From NCBI GenBank assembly GCA_033063855.1, contig CP093831.1:11222001-11286000 (forward strand): a stretch of DNA of 64,000 bases, written 5' to 3'. Below are positions 11,457 to 23,386 of the stretch, one piece after another. The position numbers and the translations under genes were made by a program. The notes beneath the pieces are model-generated. The model was not told the origin of the DNA and ran no database searches. It saw only the letters and a list, made by a program, of their open reading frames with translations. Source of the stretch: Smittia aterrima (lineage: Eukaryota; Arthropoda; Insecta; Diptera; Chironomidae). Each line of letters starts with the position of its first letter. Position 1 is the stretch's first letter.

Positions 11457-14400
11457 CTAAAGGATGTCAGTTTCATAAACTTTATTCGTCGTGATGATCG
11501 GATGAGATGTCGCTACGTTATCATTGACTTTATCAGAGTGATCTGCGCTGTAGAGATTTTTCATTGACCCGCTCAAATGTGATTCATTTTCGTCATTTTC
11601 ACCAGGAGCTAATGGGATTGAATTCTTGCTCATTTGCTGTAGCCGTTGGTATTGCTCCTGAAGTTGCTTCTGTTTCTTCAGGAGCTCTTGATGACGCATC
11701 TCAAGTTTCATCTGCCTTTGTGAGTTGTTTTCCTGCGAGTTTGTTGACTCGCTTCCGGAATCTTGATCGTTTTGACTATAAGCGTTATTATTTTTTGAGC
11801 TGTTTTGCATCTGCTGATCGGAGCCTCTTGGAGGCAAGTTTGGAGATGTAGGACTTTGTGGACTTCGACTGCTGCTTGAACGAGGCGGGGGAGGCGGCGG
11901 CAATTTTTTATGGCCGTATCGAGATAAAAGTTCTGAATTTCTTTCTGGAACTGGCGGCTTTCCAATTGGTCTCGGAGGGCTAATCTGATCCTGATCTGTG
12001 TCGGATCCAGATGGATAAGAAGCCAACCTTCTTAGGCCGTGAGCTGTAGATGGAGTTTCGGGATAAAGTTGAGATTGAGACAATTTAGTTGTGACAGTGT
12101 TTTGCAGTGTTTGGGAACTGTCATCGGATTCATCGGGTCGGGACTGTACAAAAAGAATAAAATGGAAATAAATAAAGATTGCGAACAAAATAGTTCACTT
12201 ACCTCAAATGATGGCTTAGCAAAAGTTTGCAGTTCGTCTAGCAAAGCATCTAATGCATTCTCTGGAACGAGATTGATCGTCGCATTGTTGTCTGATCCAC
12301 TACGAGGAGGGGTCGGCTTTGAAAAGAAAAATTACAATGAAATCAATATTTCATTTGAGACAGCTCAAGCTTCTGAGCGACATTCAACAATAAGAATCTC
12401 AAAAAATCTGAACATGGGATCTTTAAAAATTTGAGTTTTGATTATCGAATGAGAAGAGAGAGGATCAAAGTGATTCGTGATTTTTGTTTAATCCTCAAAT
12501 AAGTTTTCATGCAAATCGAAATTTTCATGGCCTTTCATTTGCGATGAAGTTAAATTTGTGAGTAATCTTGACAAAAAGTTGAATGCAAAATTGATTTAAA
12601 ACATGAAATGGGGAAACAACTCATGACATGAATGTTTGTCAAAAGAAAATCTTTAATAAATTTTCGATGAAAACCAGGCTTTTGCATATGAGATTTTAAA
12701 AACGATCTTTTTCCAATGCACTTTGGGGGACAACGGTGAAATAAAGATTAAAGTTAGAGGGAAATTAGGATAGAACAAGTAGTGGACTCGTTTGTTTAAA
12801 AGTGTGTTTTGAAGTTTACTCGAAAGTGTTTTTTGTCGGAAACAAAATTTTATTCGAGATTTCTGGGGAGTTCACTCAAAATTGTGCACAACATGACGTG
12901 GAACTCCAACGTCGTTAAACTTGCCTGTGCAGTAATGTGTGCGAAAACAACTTAACTTTTAATGTAAGCAAAGAAGAAGTGGAGTGAGATAAGTAAAACA
13001 AGTGGAGACAAAATAAATTAATTAAAGTATCGGGATAAATTATTGCTCAACCAACGAATGGAAGGACACTTTCGATCATTTTTCATAACACAGTTTTAAC
13101 TTGTTCAAGTCTGAAAGCATACACCGAATAACGTTGAAAAGAGGGAAACAGTGTAGAAACAGCAAGACATATTCCAATCCATTATAATAAAAGAAAAAGA
13201 AAAATTGCTTCCAAGTAAATGTTCAACCTAAATTTTGATTTACTCTTATGATATCTCGCACCAGGTTTATTCTAAGGCTTCTCGGCATTTTTATGAAAAT
13301 CGGCTCAGGTTTTTTAATTAACTTGCTCGACTAAAGTAAGGGTAAAGGCTACAGCAATGGCTAAAACAATTACTCGCTTATGGCTTCTTTGAAATTTGCA
13401 CTCCACTTCCAGTTGAACTATAAAACAATATTGAAATATTAGTAGAGCACCTCATCTCGACGACGTTTAATATTTTTTAAGCTTTTAGGTGTTTAGACGA
13501 CAAACAAAAATAATAAATAAATCCCGCGAAAAGATCATTGGAAAAAAATTAGTTTTTAGCTTCAGCCGAAGAAATTTAAACAAAAAATTCTTAATCGTAA
13601 ATGAAAAGTTGTCGAAATAGTTTAATGAAAGTTTTTTTAAGTTTTTCTTTGAGTTTCAAAGATTTTTTTCTCTTTCTTACTTTGTTCGAGTTGTTGACGA
13701 AATCGTTGGCGACTCTTGTTGCTTCCTCTGCTTGCGTTGGTTCAACGGTTGTTCTCTGCTCTTGAACGCTCGCCAATCTAAATAAAAAAATGTTTCAATT
13801 TTTCTTTTGCAACATTTGTCATCGAAATTACCTCTTCAACGTTACTAAAGTTCCGGTTAACTTCTTGCAACGACGTAATGCGATTTCTAATCGATCCGGT
13901 TCATCTTTCAAGAAAGCTTCTTCACGGCACACTCTCTCCATCTCATTCGATAAGATATTTCGTAAGTTTTGTTGCAAACCCGGAAAACGCATTTTTAACT
14001 CGGCAACGGTTTTGCTGTTAAGTGAAGCAAAGATTTAAGATCAAAATCTTGTTTTAATTTATATTTCTCATCATACCTCGCACGACTTAACACCAAGGCC
14101 ATATCCTCAACTGCTGCCATATTAACACGCGATCTTCTGTTAATCACTTCTCCTCTTAACACTTCAACTGAACCTTCCAGATCAGCGAGATCCTTCTCCA
14201 ATCGAATTACTTCTTGTTTATAAATTTCTTCTTCTCGTGAAATTCGAGTCTGTAAACAGAAGTATGTTTACAAAGCTGTTTTCTCGAGACATTATCGTGA
14301 ACAAACCTTTTCTTGGTCACCTTGTCCCCATTGATTTCCACTTGTTGCCATTAATGTTGCTCGGATTCTCATGAAAGTGTCCTTAACGTCTTCTCGTACA

Positions 14401-17400
14401 GCAACTGCTTGCGCTTGAGTTAAACGTCTTAATGTTTTGACTTCGTTTCTTAAATCTTTGGCTTTCTTCTGTAAGCTCCTTAGATGATTATAAGCTTCCG
14501 GAGCTAAGGTAAGGTCTGCACGATAATGATTGGCAACAACATTGGATTGCTTTAATGGTGGAACAGGCTTCAAACGGTCGCGCTCTGCAAAAACGTGACA
14601 TTGAATTAAATATTAGCGAAACTGAATTACGAAAAAAGTCTTTGTTAAACAGTCAAAGATACCTTGAGAAGATGTTCGAGGAAGGGTTGACGATTTTATT
14701 GCTGGTTTTGTTGGTTTAGTGTCAGCTGAGGTTCACAAGCAGTCATAACAAACAAACAGAATTAAATTGAAATGTTTTGGACAAGCCACAGATCTAATTT
14801 AAGTTAATTTAGCGGAAAAGTCAATTTGTTTTCAAGATGTATAATTTTATTTTGCGAAACTCAATAAGTTAGGCTTGTTTAAAGCTTCAAGATTGAATTA
14901 CAAAACTTAAGTGTATATGTTACGAAAACAAATCAAATATGTTTAGCGATTGAAATCAAAATATTTACAAATAAAAAATGCAATCAAACGGCAGTTATTT
15001 TAAGGGACATTGATTTACCCATGTGCTGTGGACTATGACTCTTCGGGATGCCTTGGATGTCATCGCTGAATGAAACTGATTTCTCAAACGACACAGATTT
15101 ATCTGAAAGGATATTGAAACGAGTCATAAGCAAATCGCTTTATTTGCAGTTTTTTTTTGATGAGCGAGAGAAGATTTAATTGGACGACGACTTAGTATGT
15201 ACATGCTTAAAAAATATTTTATCAGCGATATTTGAGTTCATGCAAAAAAAAGCGGCGAGCGCTGCTGCCAAGAGAGAAATTTGAATTGGCGAGAAATTAA
15301 TTTGATTGTCGGCTTAGATTTGAATGAAATGTTTTCGTCTTGAAAATTTCTTTTCATAGAATGCGCCCACCCCACATCTCTCAGATCTCGTTATCTACAT
15401 GCAAGAGTCGGCTTATTACCCAGATCAATGTGTTTCTCATCTTTCCGTTTGATAATCTCCTCGTTTATTTACATACAAGTTATTAATAAACAAATTATAA
15501 ATAAGAAAATATTTTCTTAATAGATCAGAAACAGTTTGAATTTCATTTTGGCAGATACAACTAACGAAATATACAATGAGCTTTGAAGGTTTTATGTTAC
15601 TCACAGGACTTTCCTAATTTCGGCGCTTTTTCTCTTAAGTACAAGTCGTCCAATGCTCCGTTAGCTTTTAATGTTTTATAAGAATTTAGGTCAAGGAATT
15701 TAATTTAAAAGTTTTAACGTCGAAAGTCAAATTATTATCAAAGTCGCTGCTGACGATTAATCGCAACAATTAAAAGTTTCTTTACTCACCGTTTCTATAG
15801 TTTGAGTTTTGCACGGGGTCGATTGGATTGATTTGTGGATTTTGCACCAAAGCTTTCTGAACGAGACCAGTTAAGTTTGCTAGTTGTCGCTCCATATGCT
15901 CGACTCGTATTCGGTGCAGATCTTCCGGCCTTTGACGAATAAGAAAATCAAATTTAGCGATAAAATATTTAACTTAATTTGAAGTACAATCTCACCTTGC
16001 TGTATCGTACATTTGATTTGGGTTTCTCGAGTTTCGATTTGGCACCTTGACACTGTACATTGAGTATTGATCTTCTATCAGCGCAGGATTGCTTTCTTCG
16101 TCGATAATTGGCGTGATGCTGCTACCTCTCGAGCCTCCATATTGAGTATAGTAGGGCTCTTCGTATGCTCTTGTTCCACGCTCTGGAGAGCTCATATATC
16201 CATCGGGAATACTGTAGAGCTGGTCTGCTGGATATGGGAACTGTCCTAAGCTTCCTCGGGAACCGTACGACCTTATTGGTTTCGGTGGAATATCTAACGA
16301 ATCGAATAGTTCAAACATTGACATTTCCTATTTGCAATCAATCAACTTACTCATTGAATTTTTTGCTCGATCGTTGTAAATATGTCCTCGGGGTAATGTC
16401 GCACCCTTTTTGAAAAAGAAAATGAAATTGTTTAAAACAGAAGCCAAGTTGAGTTTGATGAGCTTTCGCGGTGGCTTTGCCTTCTTCTGATGAAAAACTT
16501 GCATCGCTGAGAACATTTTTATTTGTTATCTTTGCTTTATTTCTTTAACTCAATGAGTTTCACTTTTTTTTATTCGCGTTATGTAAAGCGAGTCTCACAA
16601 GATTCAAGTTACGTCATTCACCGTTCACCGACAAAATTCGAACGATTATTTTTTGACAACATGTTTCTCATTGCGCATATCTGAATGTCTCCTACTCCCA
16701 AAAACATGCTATGACATAATCAATTAGCAATCAATCACGCTCTAATTGATTTAAAATTAAGCCCGATGATATGACGAGCATCGTATGCTCGAGCGGAGAA
16801 AAAGAAAATTCTTCAGTTCCTTGAGACAAGAAACGGTCACAATCGCTTCAAGGTTGGCTATTGATTGACATTTCAAGTTTAGAATTTATAGTTGAGCAAA
16901 TTCTTTGTTCCGCGTCATACCTCAAATAAATTAAATTGTAGTGAAAGCCGTTGCAAAAGTTGCCTTCAATCTGTTTTACTTTTTGGCTTAACACTTTAAT
17001 ATTTCTAATGCGGAAAGCATTTGGAATTCAATTAACGAAAGAGAAACTTTCGTATGGTCAATAAATCTTTTTTGAAACAATATTTGTCTGGTGGTAACTT
17101 TGTATCAAAGATAAAAAAAATTAAAAATATTTTTCTGTCACCGGAATTTGAGTAATTTTCGTTCAACATCTTGAAATCATTTTTAACCCTTAGAAGACTT
17201 AAACATCAAGAGAATATTTTTTTGTCTCCTACGCGACGATGATCTCCTCCATTTGTTTGAAAACAAATAAATTATTACGTGACCATGTGTAGTCGCAAGC
17301 AAAACGTTCACTTTTCGCATAAATATCTCGTTTCCTTTACTTTTGCTTTCTTCAGCAACATCAACACAAGCCCATGAAACAGTTTAATGAATGATCTCGC

Positions 17401-20400
17401 CCGCCTTTGTGTTCGTATGAGCGTAATTCATCCACCGTTGCTTGATGTTTAAGATTCAGTTGCATACGAGACGTTGGCCGCGTTGGTTTATAAATTTTAC
17501 GGTTCCCCCCTCAGTGATCGATAAACAAAAAAAGATTTTTAATTAAAAAAAAAGATTAACGATGAAGATATTAACGTTTATTCTAATTACTACCGTTGCG
17601 CAACAATCAAACTGCTGGAAGCCAATTACTCATCCCGCAGCGTTTTCCGTCATTCAAACGTTTCCTGATCAAGGAGGATCTGAAGCAATCGCTCGAAGCT
17701 CAAGCAACAGCATCATTCACAGCAGCGATCACTCGGATAGTTTATTGGATACGTTCAATAAAAATGATTTCACTGATGTAAGTTAGATAATCGGTTGGAG
17801 ACGTTTCTCTTAAAAAATATTTCTCCAATCTCTTAAGAATTGCATTTCGATTTAACATTTTCAACGCTTGACAGGTTTCATGTGCTGTCGAAAAATTTGC
17901 ACTGAATCATGAGGCCAGGGTTAAATACAGCTCAGGCTTAGCTAAACTCGAACAATTTACATTATGCATGTGGGTGAGATTTACAAAGCACGATGGAGAT
18001 CATACGCTCTTTACTTATTCAGGTGAGTCAAGTTGCACTTGTTCTTCAATTGAAAGTGAAAGAAGTGAATGACGAGAACCGTTGACAAGAGACAGTTGCG
18101 TAAATCCTTCAATGTCAATCCGGCACATTTCAAAAAGCTTTTCATTACGTAAAATAAAACAATTACTAACTGGTTTAAAGATTAATGATATTTCGATATT
18201 TCGTTGTGATCAACGTTTCGGAAAGAACTGTTGTTCGTCATCCGACGCTTTCACTTTCAATTTTCTTCTTGTTAATTTATCAATTAAGTAGTGCAAAACA
18301 ATTTGTAAGTAATTATTTTGAGAGCGAACATTGTTTTGCCGTTCAATTGTATCCAAGATGATGTAACTGTCGAGCGTTCGTAATAATATCGAACGACAAG
18401 TGTTTTCACTTATTGAAGTAAAATATGCGAAGCATCTAATTATGGATTGTTCTTGACTTTACAGTTCATGACGAACCACGTGAGATTCAATTCTGGATCG
18501 CCAATGTAAATAGTTCAAGCTTTGTGAGCATGGCAGTTCGAGGACATTCGTTGTATCGTTTGAATTATCCGCTGGGCTTGAAAAAGTGGCATCATACTTG
18601 TACGTCTTGGAATGGAAAAACCGGAGAATGGCAATTGTGGATCAAATCGGAACGAGTGGGACGAGGCTTTTACAACAGAGTAATGAGACCTAATCTCCTT
18701 TCAATTTCAAAACCCTAATCGAAAATATATTTTTTCAATCAGCTTGTATCCCATGAGATCGAAGCTGGTGGAAACGCCTTTACGGGTGGAAAATCTCCAA
18801 ATGGAGAGACCGCTCCTGGTCTTCATTTCGAAGTGACCTTACTTCAAGTTTATTCAGTGGCCTTGAGTGCCGGAAAAGCTCACAGAGATCACAAACATCA
18901 TCACGCACATAAGTTTGACCATAATGGAGAAATTGAACCAACAACAACTCCGGCTCCACCTCCAGTAAGCAAAACTTTTTTTTTTGACGTATTGAACGAT
19001 ATTGATTGGAATTTTTTTTTTCTTCGCTTTCGTCAGGTCGTTAACCAGCCAACGAACCCATTGCTTGCCAACGGACAATTCCCATCAAGAGTTCGAATCA
19101 ATTTGGCAGAGAATCAAGCTCAAGCAATGGCACAACCGCCAGCAACACTCAACACAAACTTTGTGCGAGGTCAGTTCCACACAGGCGCGAGGATTTTGCA
19201 GCAACAACTTTTGAACATCAACCAACAGGCTCAGGCTCAGCCACAATCTTTCCCACCAGCACAAGCGACAAACGCAGCTGCTTTCCCAGCAACATCGTCA
19301 AGCTCAGTTAGATTCCCTCCATCTCCACCAATTGGTGCATTATCGCGCAATCCAAACACAAAAACGATATCGTCGTCTTTCACTGGTTTCAATCAAGATG
19401 ATTTGGAAGTTATTGATGAAGCGAGTTTACCAAATCTTCGATTCAAAAGACAATCAAAGAGCAATGAGAAAGTTCTTGAAAAGAGAGATTTGGTTACTTT
19501 AACAGACGGCTCGATTGTCGACGATAAATTCTTCGATAACGATTGGTTCGATGGACTTGCACAGTTCGGCGACAAAGGTCTCAAACAATCTCTGACAAAA
19601 CGTAATAATCTCGAAGATGAAATTAAAGAACACGATAGAGAGCCAGCTGAGGGAGAAGTTGAAGCTGTTAACTCTTACTGCAATTATTGTCTAGTGGAGC
19701 CCTTCCAAAGCGCGCTAGTTCTCTCGTGGAAGGATGCGATTGCTGAAGAAGATGTCTTAAAAGCAAAAGCATCGACAATTTGCGGCGACTTTTAAATCGG
19801 TCGTTAGTTAGTTTCACTTTCAGGGGACGTGAGATATAAATTCCTCCGTTTATCGTTGATAGAGTTAAGATATATTTAAGATTGTCTTTCAGTTCTACAA
19901 GTTCGTCCTCGGTTCTCAATTTTAATTTTGCCATAAACTTCTGATTTAAGAAATAAAAGATAAACTCACTTTGCTTTTATGAACGTGTTGATGTTGATAT
20001 TCTGTGTCGAACTCGGGCTCACTAAAGTAGCTCTGGGGAGATATAATTTTGTTAAACGATGTTCGTTTAATAGTTTGAGGTGATGGCTTACCGGATCTTG
20101 ATCCCAATGACCGCCTTGTTGTGGCAAAGGTTGTGGAATTCCAGGATTACCCGAAAGAATCTGAGGCGCTGCTGCTACTTCGTTTGATTCAAACAATCGA
20201 AGTACAGAGCGGTCTCTGATTTCTCGTAAATGTGATCTGAAATATTTTTGGATGCTTCACTTCTCACAAACTCAATTAATTGCTTTTAAATTACCTGACA
20301 TCTTCCAACTCGTAAAACATATCTTTACTCGAGTCATGAATGTAAATTTTTACGTTCGGTCCTTCCAAGTACATCATCGAAAGTTGTCTGGGAAATGATC

Positions 20401-22531
20401 TAACAAACAAGGCCCGAACAGTGTCGATAGATGTTATCTCGTTAGGAAGTAAAGCTCTCTTGGTTTCTGATCGATATTGAAGAAATACCAAACCTGAAAG
20501 ACCGGAAAATCGTTTTAAAACCAATTCCAAATAAAGAAGACTCGCTGACAAACCCAAAGGACGCTCTAAAGTTTTTGAAGGTGTTCGAACAACTGGAAGA
20601 GATGATCTTTGTTTTCCTCCTCTTCGGAATCCAGTACTCGCTGTTTCCACTTCCGACATGATTCCCGGATCATCGTCAAACAATGGCCCTTGATTCTGAG
20701 GAGTGTACGCTCGAATTGGAATTCCCTGAAAGTTCAACAAGTCAGAGAAATTGTTGGATTTCAAACTCAAATTTCCCTGGTTAGTCACAAAAATTATTTT
20801 TCAAAACTCACAACTTATAATTCAAGATAAAAACCAAAAACCACTTGAAGTTTCAAAAATGCATTCAAGACTTGAAGGTGAGAGAGAGTTTTATTCTACG
20901 ATTTCAGAAAACTTAAAAGTAAAGAACAGATTTGAGAAATAATAAAGCGAAAGTTTCGTTACACAAACTTCGAGTTCCCTGTTCATCAGGGATTTCAGAT
21001 ATTTGTTAACTTTTCTAATTAGGATTCATAATATTTTCTTTTTATTAAAAAACTAAAAGGAAAACAAACAAAAAATGTTATTACAAATGTTAAGAACAGA
21101 AGATGAAAATATTCAATAAATGAAAATTAAATTAAATTTGGAAACATTCAAAAGTTTACCTTTCTAGACTTTTGTGATTGATTCATCTAAAAGTACGGAT
21201 TCAAGTTTTGACAAAGTTTTAAAAATTATTCATCAATTTAAAAAGGAAATTTTGGGTTGGTTAACTGTCGTCTCTATACCTCAAGATCCATGGATCGTTG
21301 AAGACTTCCACCGTGGCCCATATATTGATTCATGTCGTTGCCGAGTGTGTGCCGACGAATATCTTTCTCGCGATCGTCGCGTCTTCCGCTACTTCTTCGG
21401 ATTCGCTCGTCGATAGCTGAAATATTGAAGATGAAAATTAAATATTTTCCGCGTTGAACTTTTCTTTTCAGAATTCGCGATACGAGTAACAATGAATCAG
21501 TTCCCTTTCAAAATTATAGTTTCAGCTGATTCTTTTTAAAATATTTCACTAAGAAACACATGTTGGAGCTAAAAATAACTTTGTATACATCGTTCAAGAT
21601 GCCATTTCTCAATTAGCTGCTTGAAACGTTTTTTTTTTTGATCTCGCTGATCAATTTGTGAGCAAGATCTCTGCTAATGAACATAAAAGAACCACGAAGG
21701 TTAATCCCTCACGAAATCTCTGTGAATCTGGATTACACAAATCGTTTTACTAATCGTTACACGTTTCAAGGTTGTCTGAGGGAGTTGAATTCGTTCACTT
21801 TTGCAATTATTTGAATTCACTTGACTTCACCTTCTCGCTTCGTTTAGCTTTCGATAAAAAATTCTTTTCACAATCTTATTCTCTGAGATATTTATTTTTG
21901 GAGCAGTTTTCTTATGAAAGTCATCAATGATCATTTGATTATTAAAGAAAAATTCACTTCGTTTAATAATAGAAGAAAGATCCAAATGGGTCAAGCTTTA
22001 CGCACAAACTGATTTTTATTTTTTTCTGCAGAGAAGAGAAAAATTGAAAGAAAATATTTTTCTTTTCTCAAAAAACAACATTGATAGCTTCTCTTTAAGA
22101 GATATCTTGGTAGATTCTCATGTTTACAGACGATTGTATACTCGAATAGTGTGAAAATCATAAAGCAATGAGGAAACGTTATTAACGATTACGAAGAGGC
22201 AAGTCGAATGTCTTAAGTTCTGGACGATTGAAGCGAGAAATTGAAGAGTTTAAATTCAATTAAAAGTTTTTAATGGAAGCCTAGAGGCTTATGATTATTT
22301 TTAAGTCTCAATACCTTGTTCATTCTGCTGATTTCTGCTGGACTTGTCATTTTGGTAATCATCTTCTAAAATGAAATTCGAGAAAAGTAATTAATGGACT
22401 GACCTTTGGGGAGTTTAGGTAATGATAACACTTTGCTCGTGTCTTTGTTTACCTTCACGCCCTTTTCGTTTCTTTTTCGAGCTTCCTGACGAGGAAGACG
22501 ATTTATCTTTGCTCTTCCAACGAATCAACAT
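11457..22531 (-). CDS. p140Cap (SRCIN1) / Sickle tail (KIAA1217) homologue
   Basis: Actin-linked adaptor family with an AIP3/Bud6-like region; in vertebrates p140Cap restrains Src and acts in dendritic spines. Nineteen exons: 22531-22453, 22365-22315, 21416-21280, 20725-20554, 20493-20295, 20236-20092, 20032-19970, 16405-16351, 16293-15996, 15929-15790, 15664-15605, 15102-15019, 14725-14663, 14584-14307, 14249-14077, 14014-13832, 13777-13681, 12316-12203, 12143-11457. They total 1,026 codons and every junction is in phase. Diagnostic parts: LVFLQYRSETKRALLPNE and YELEDVR (residues ~147-215), the LTGLVQKALVQ helix, a coiled-coil SLQKKAKDLRNEVKTLRRL near 540-560, then AVREDVKDTFMRIRATL and a C-terminal FLKDEPDRLE segment, all in family order. 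The last exon is Pro-rich (PPPPPPR) with a Gln-rich coil and ends ETDIL. One intron hosts a gene on the other strand. Exons are visual calls; extra isoform exons are likely. Confidence 0.9.
13370..13417 (-). other. Possible alternative terminal exon of the p140Cap homologue
   Basis: After the exon ending at 13681 (phase 0), a TTTTATAG acceptor at 13418 opens 15 in-frame codons (FNWKWSANFKEAISE) and a TAA. Using it would replace the last two coding exons and remove about 265 residues, including the Pro-rich tail. The length is short enough to arise by chance. Confidence 0.25.
17562..19795 (+). CDS. Secreted pentraxin/laminin-G-like protein, nested in the p140Cap homologue
   Basis: Five exons, 17562-17777, 17875-18022, 18465-18679, 18743-18964 and 19037-19795, encode 519 residues. 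Residues 1-18 are a signal peptide (MKILTFILITTVAQQSNC). Residues ~73-245 look like a concanavalin A-type jelly roll of the pentraxin/laminin-G kind: LEQFTLCMWVRF, then GLKKWHHTCTSWNGKTGEW, then FEVTLLQVYSVAL. A His-rich stretch (DHKHHHAHKFDH) and a Thr/Pro linker follow. The C-terminal half is Gln/Ala/Pro-rich with three Lys-Arg sites (RFKR, LEKR, LTKR) and a final Cys-rich segment (SYCNYC). The whole gene lies in the p140Cap intron 16406-19969 on the opposite strand, and its 3' end stops close to the next host exon. The 72-nt intron 18965-19036 contains no in-frame stop. The ligand is unknown. Confidence 0.8.
19952..19957 (+). terminator. Polyadenylation signal of the nested gene
   Basis: AATAAA 157 nt after the stop and only 13 bp before the opposite-strand host exon ending at 19970, so the cleavage region should overlap the host exon in antisense. 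Confidence 0.5.
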
Positions 22532-23386
22532 CTTTATTTATTTATTCTCAATCCTTAATAATTGAATTTAATCGTCAAAGAAGAAACACTTTTTGCTTAT
22601 CAATTTCCTTTGTTTTTGTTCAAGAAGAAATGTTCACATTCATCATTGAACTTCTACTTTGTTTATTCTAAAAATAAAACTGTCAAATGCGTTAAAATTG
22701 AGCTTTGTCACTTTGAAGAATCACTCGAGGAAGATTATCTTGTTGACGAGGAAATTGCGAGTTCGGAAAAATTATTTTCAAGCCCAACCCAAAAATGTAA
22801 TCTCATTAATATTTATCAGAGGTTAAAATTTAAGCATCTCCTGTGGTGCGACTTGCGAGGTTTTCCTCAGCGTCTGTCATTCAACGTGCCCTACAGCCCT
22901 TCAATGAAAACTGCACTTTAATATTTTCATTCCCTTCTGATATTTTTTTTCAGTTCAAATATCTTCAAGGCAATTTTGATAACAACAACGTTCGTTGTTA
23001 ATTAAGAGCGATGATCAAATCTAGCAAACATTAATTGCTCCACGATTTCCCAGTTCATCAATAAAAACTCACACACACACACACATACGAGAAATTTACT
23101 CATCAAAAATATTTTTCACTGCTCGAGACTCTTCGCAAGAAGCTAATCGCACTTTTCCATCGATTGAGTAAAGTTTTATGAAGTTAGTTGGTGGAAAGTC
23201 ATTCAAAAGATAATCTTCCCCTTCGTTTTAAGTTTAATTAAGTTTTCTTTTCGCGTTGTTCAATCAAAGAACTTTTTAGATTATTGATCTGAATGTTTTG
23301 ATGCGTATTCCAATCTATTCACCAATTAAAGTTCAATTTTATCAGCACTTAAAGCTCCTTCACTTATTATTTTAAATTAAAGCGAA
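22532..23386. other. Intergenic between p140Cap homologue and an unknown gene
   Basis: Holds the 5' flank of the p140Cap homologue (minus) and the 3' flank of the next minus-strand gene. A plus-strand open frame of 119 codons at 22562-22921 has no recognisable features, no good start context and no splice partner. A short CA dinucleotide run sits at 23070-23085. Confidence 0.5.
23070..23085. repeat. CA dinucleotide microsatellite
   Basis: About eight CA units, the longest dinucleotide run I noticed in the window. Confidence 0.8.

Noticed and set aside
22562..22921. Plus-strand open frame of 119 codons between two genes
   Set aside because: No signal peptide, domain, splice partner or promoter; codon use looks like intergenic sequence.
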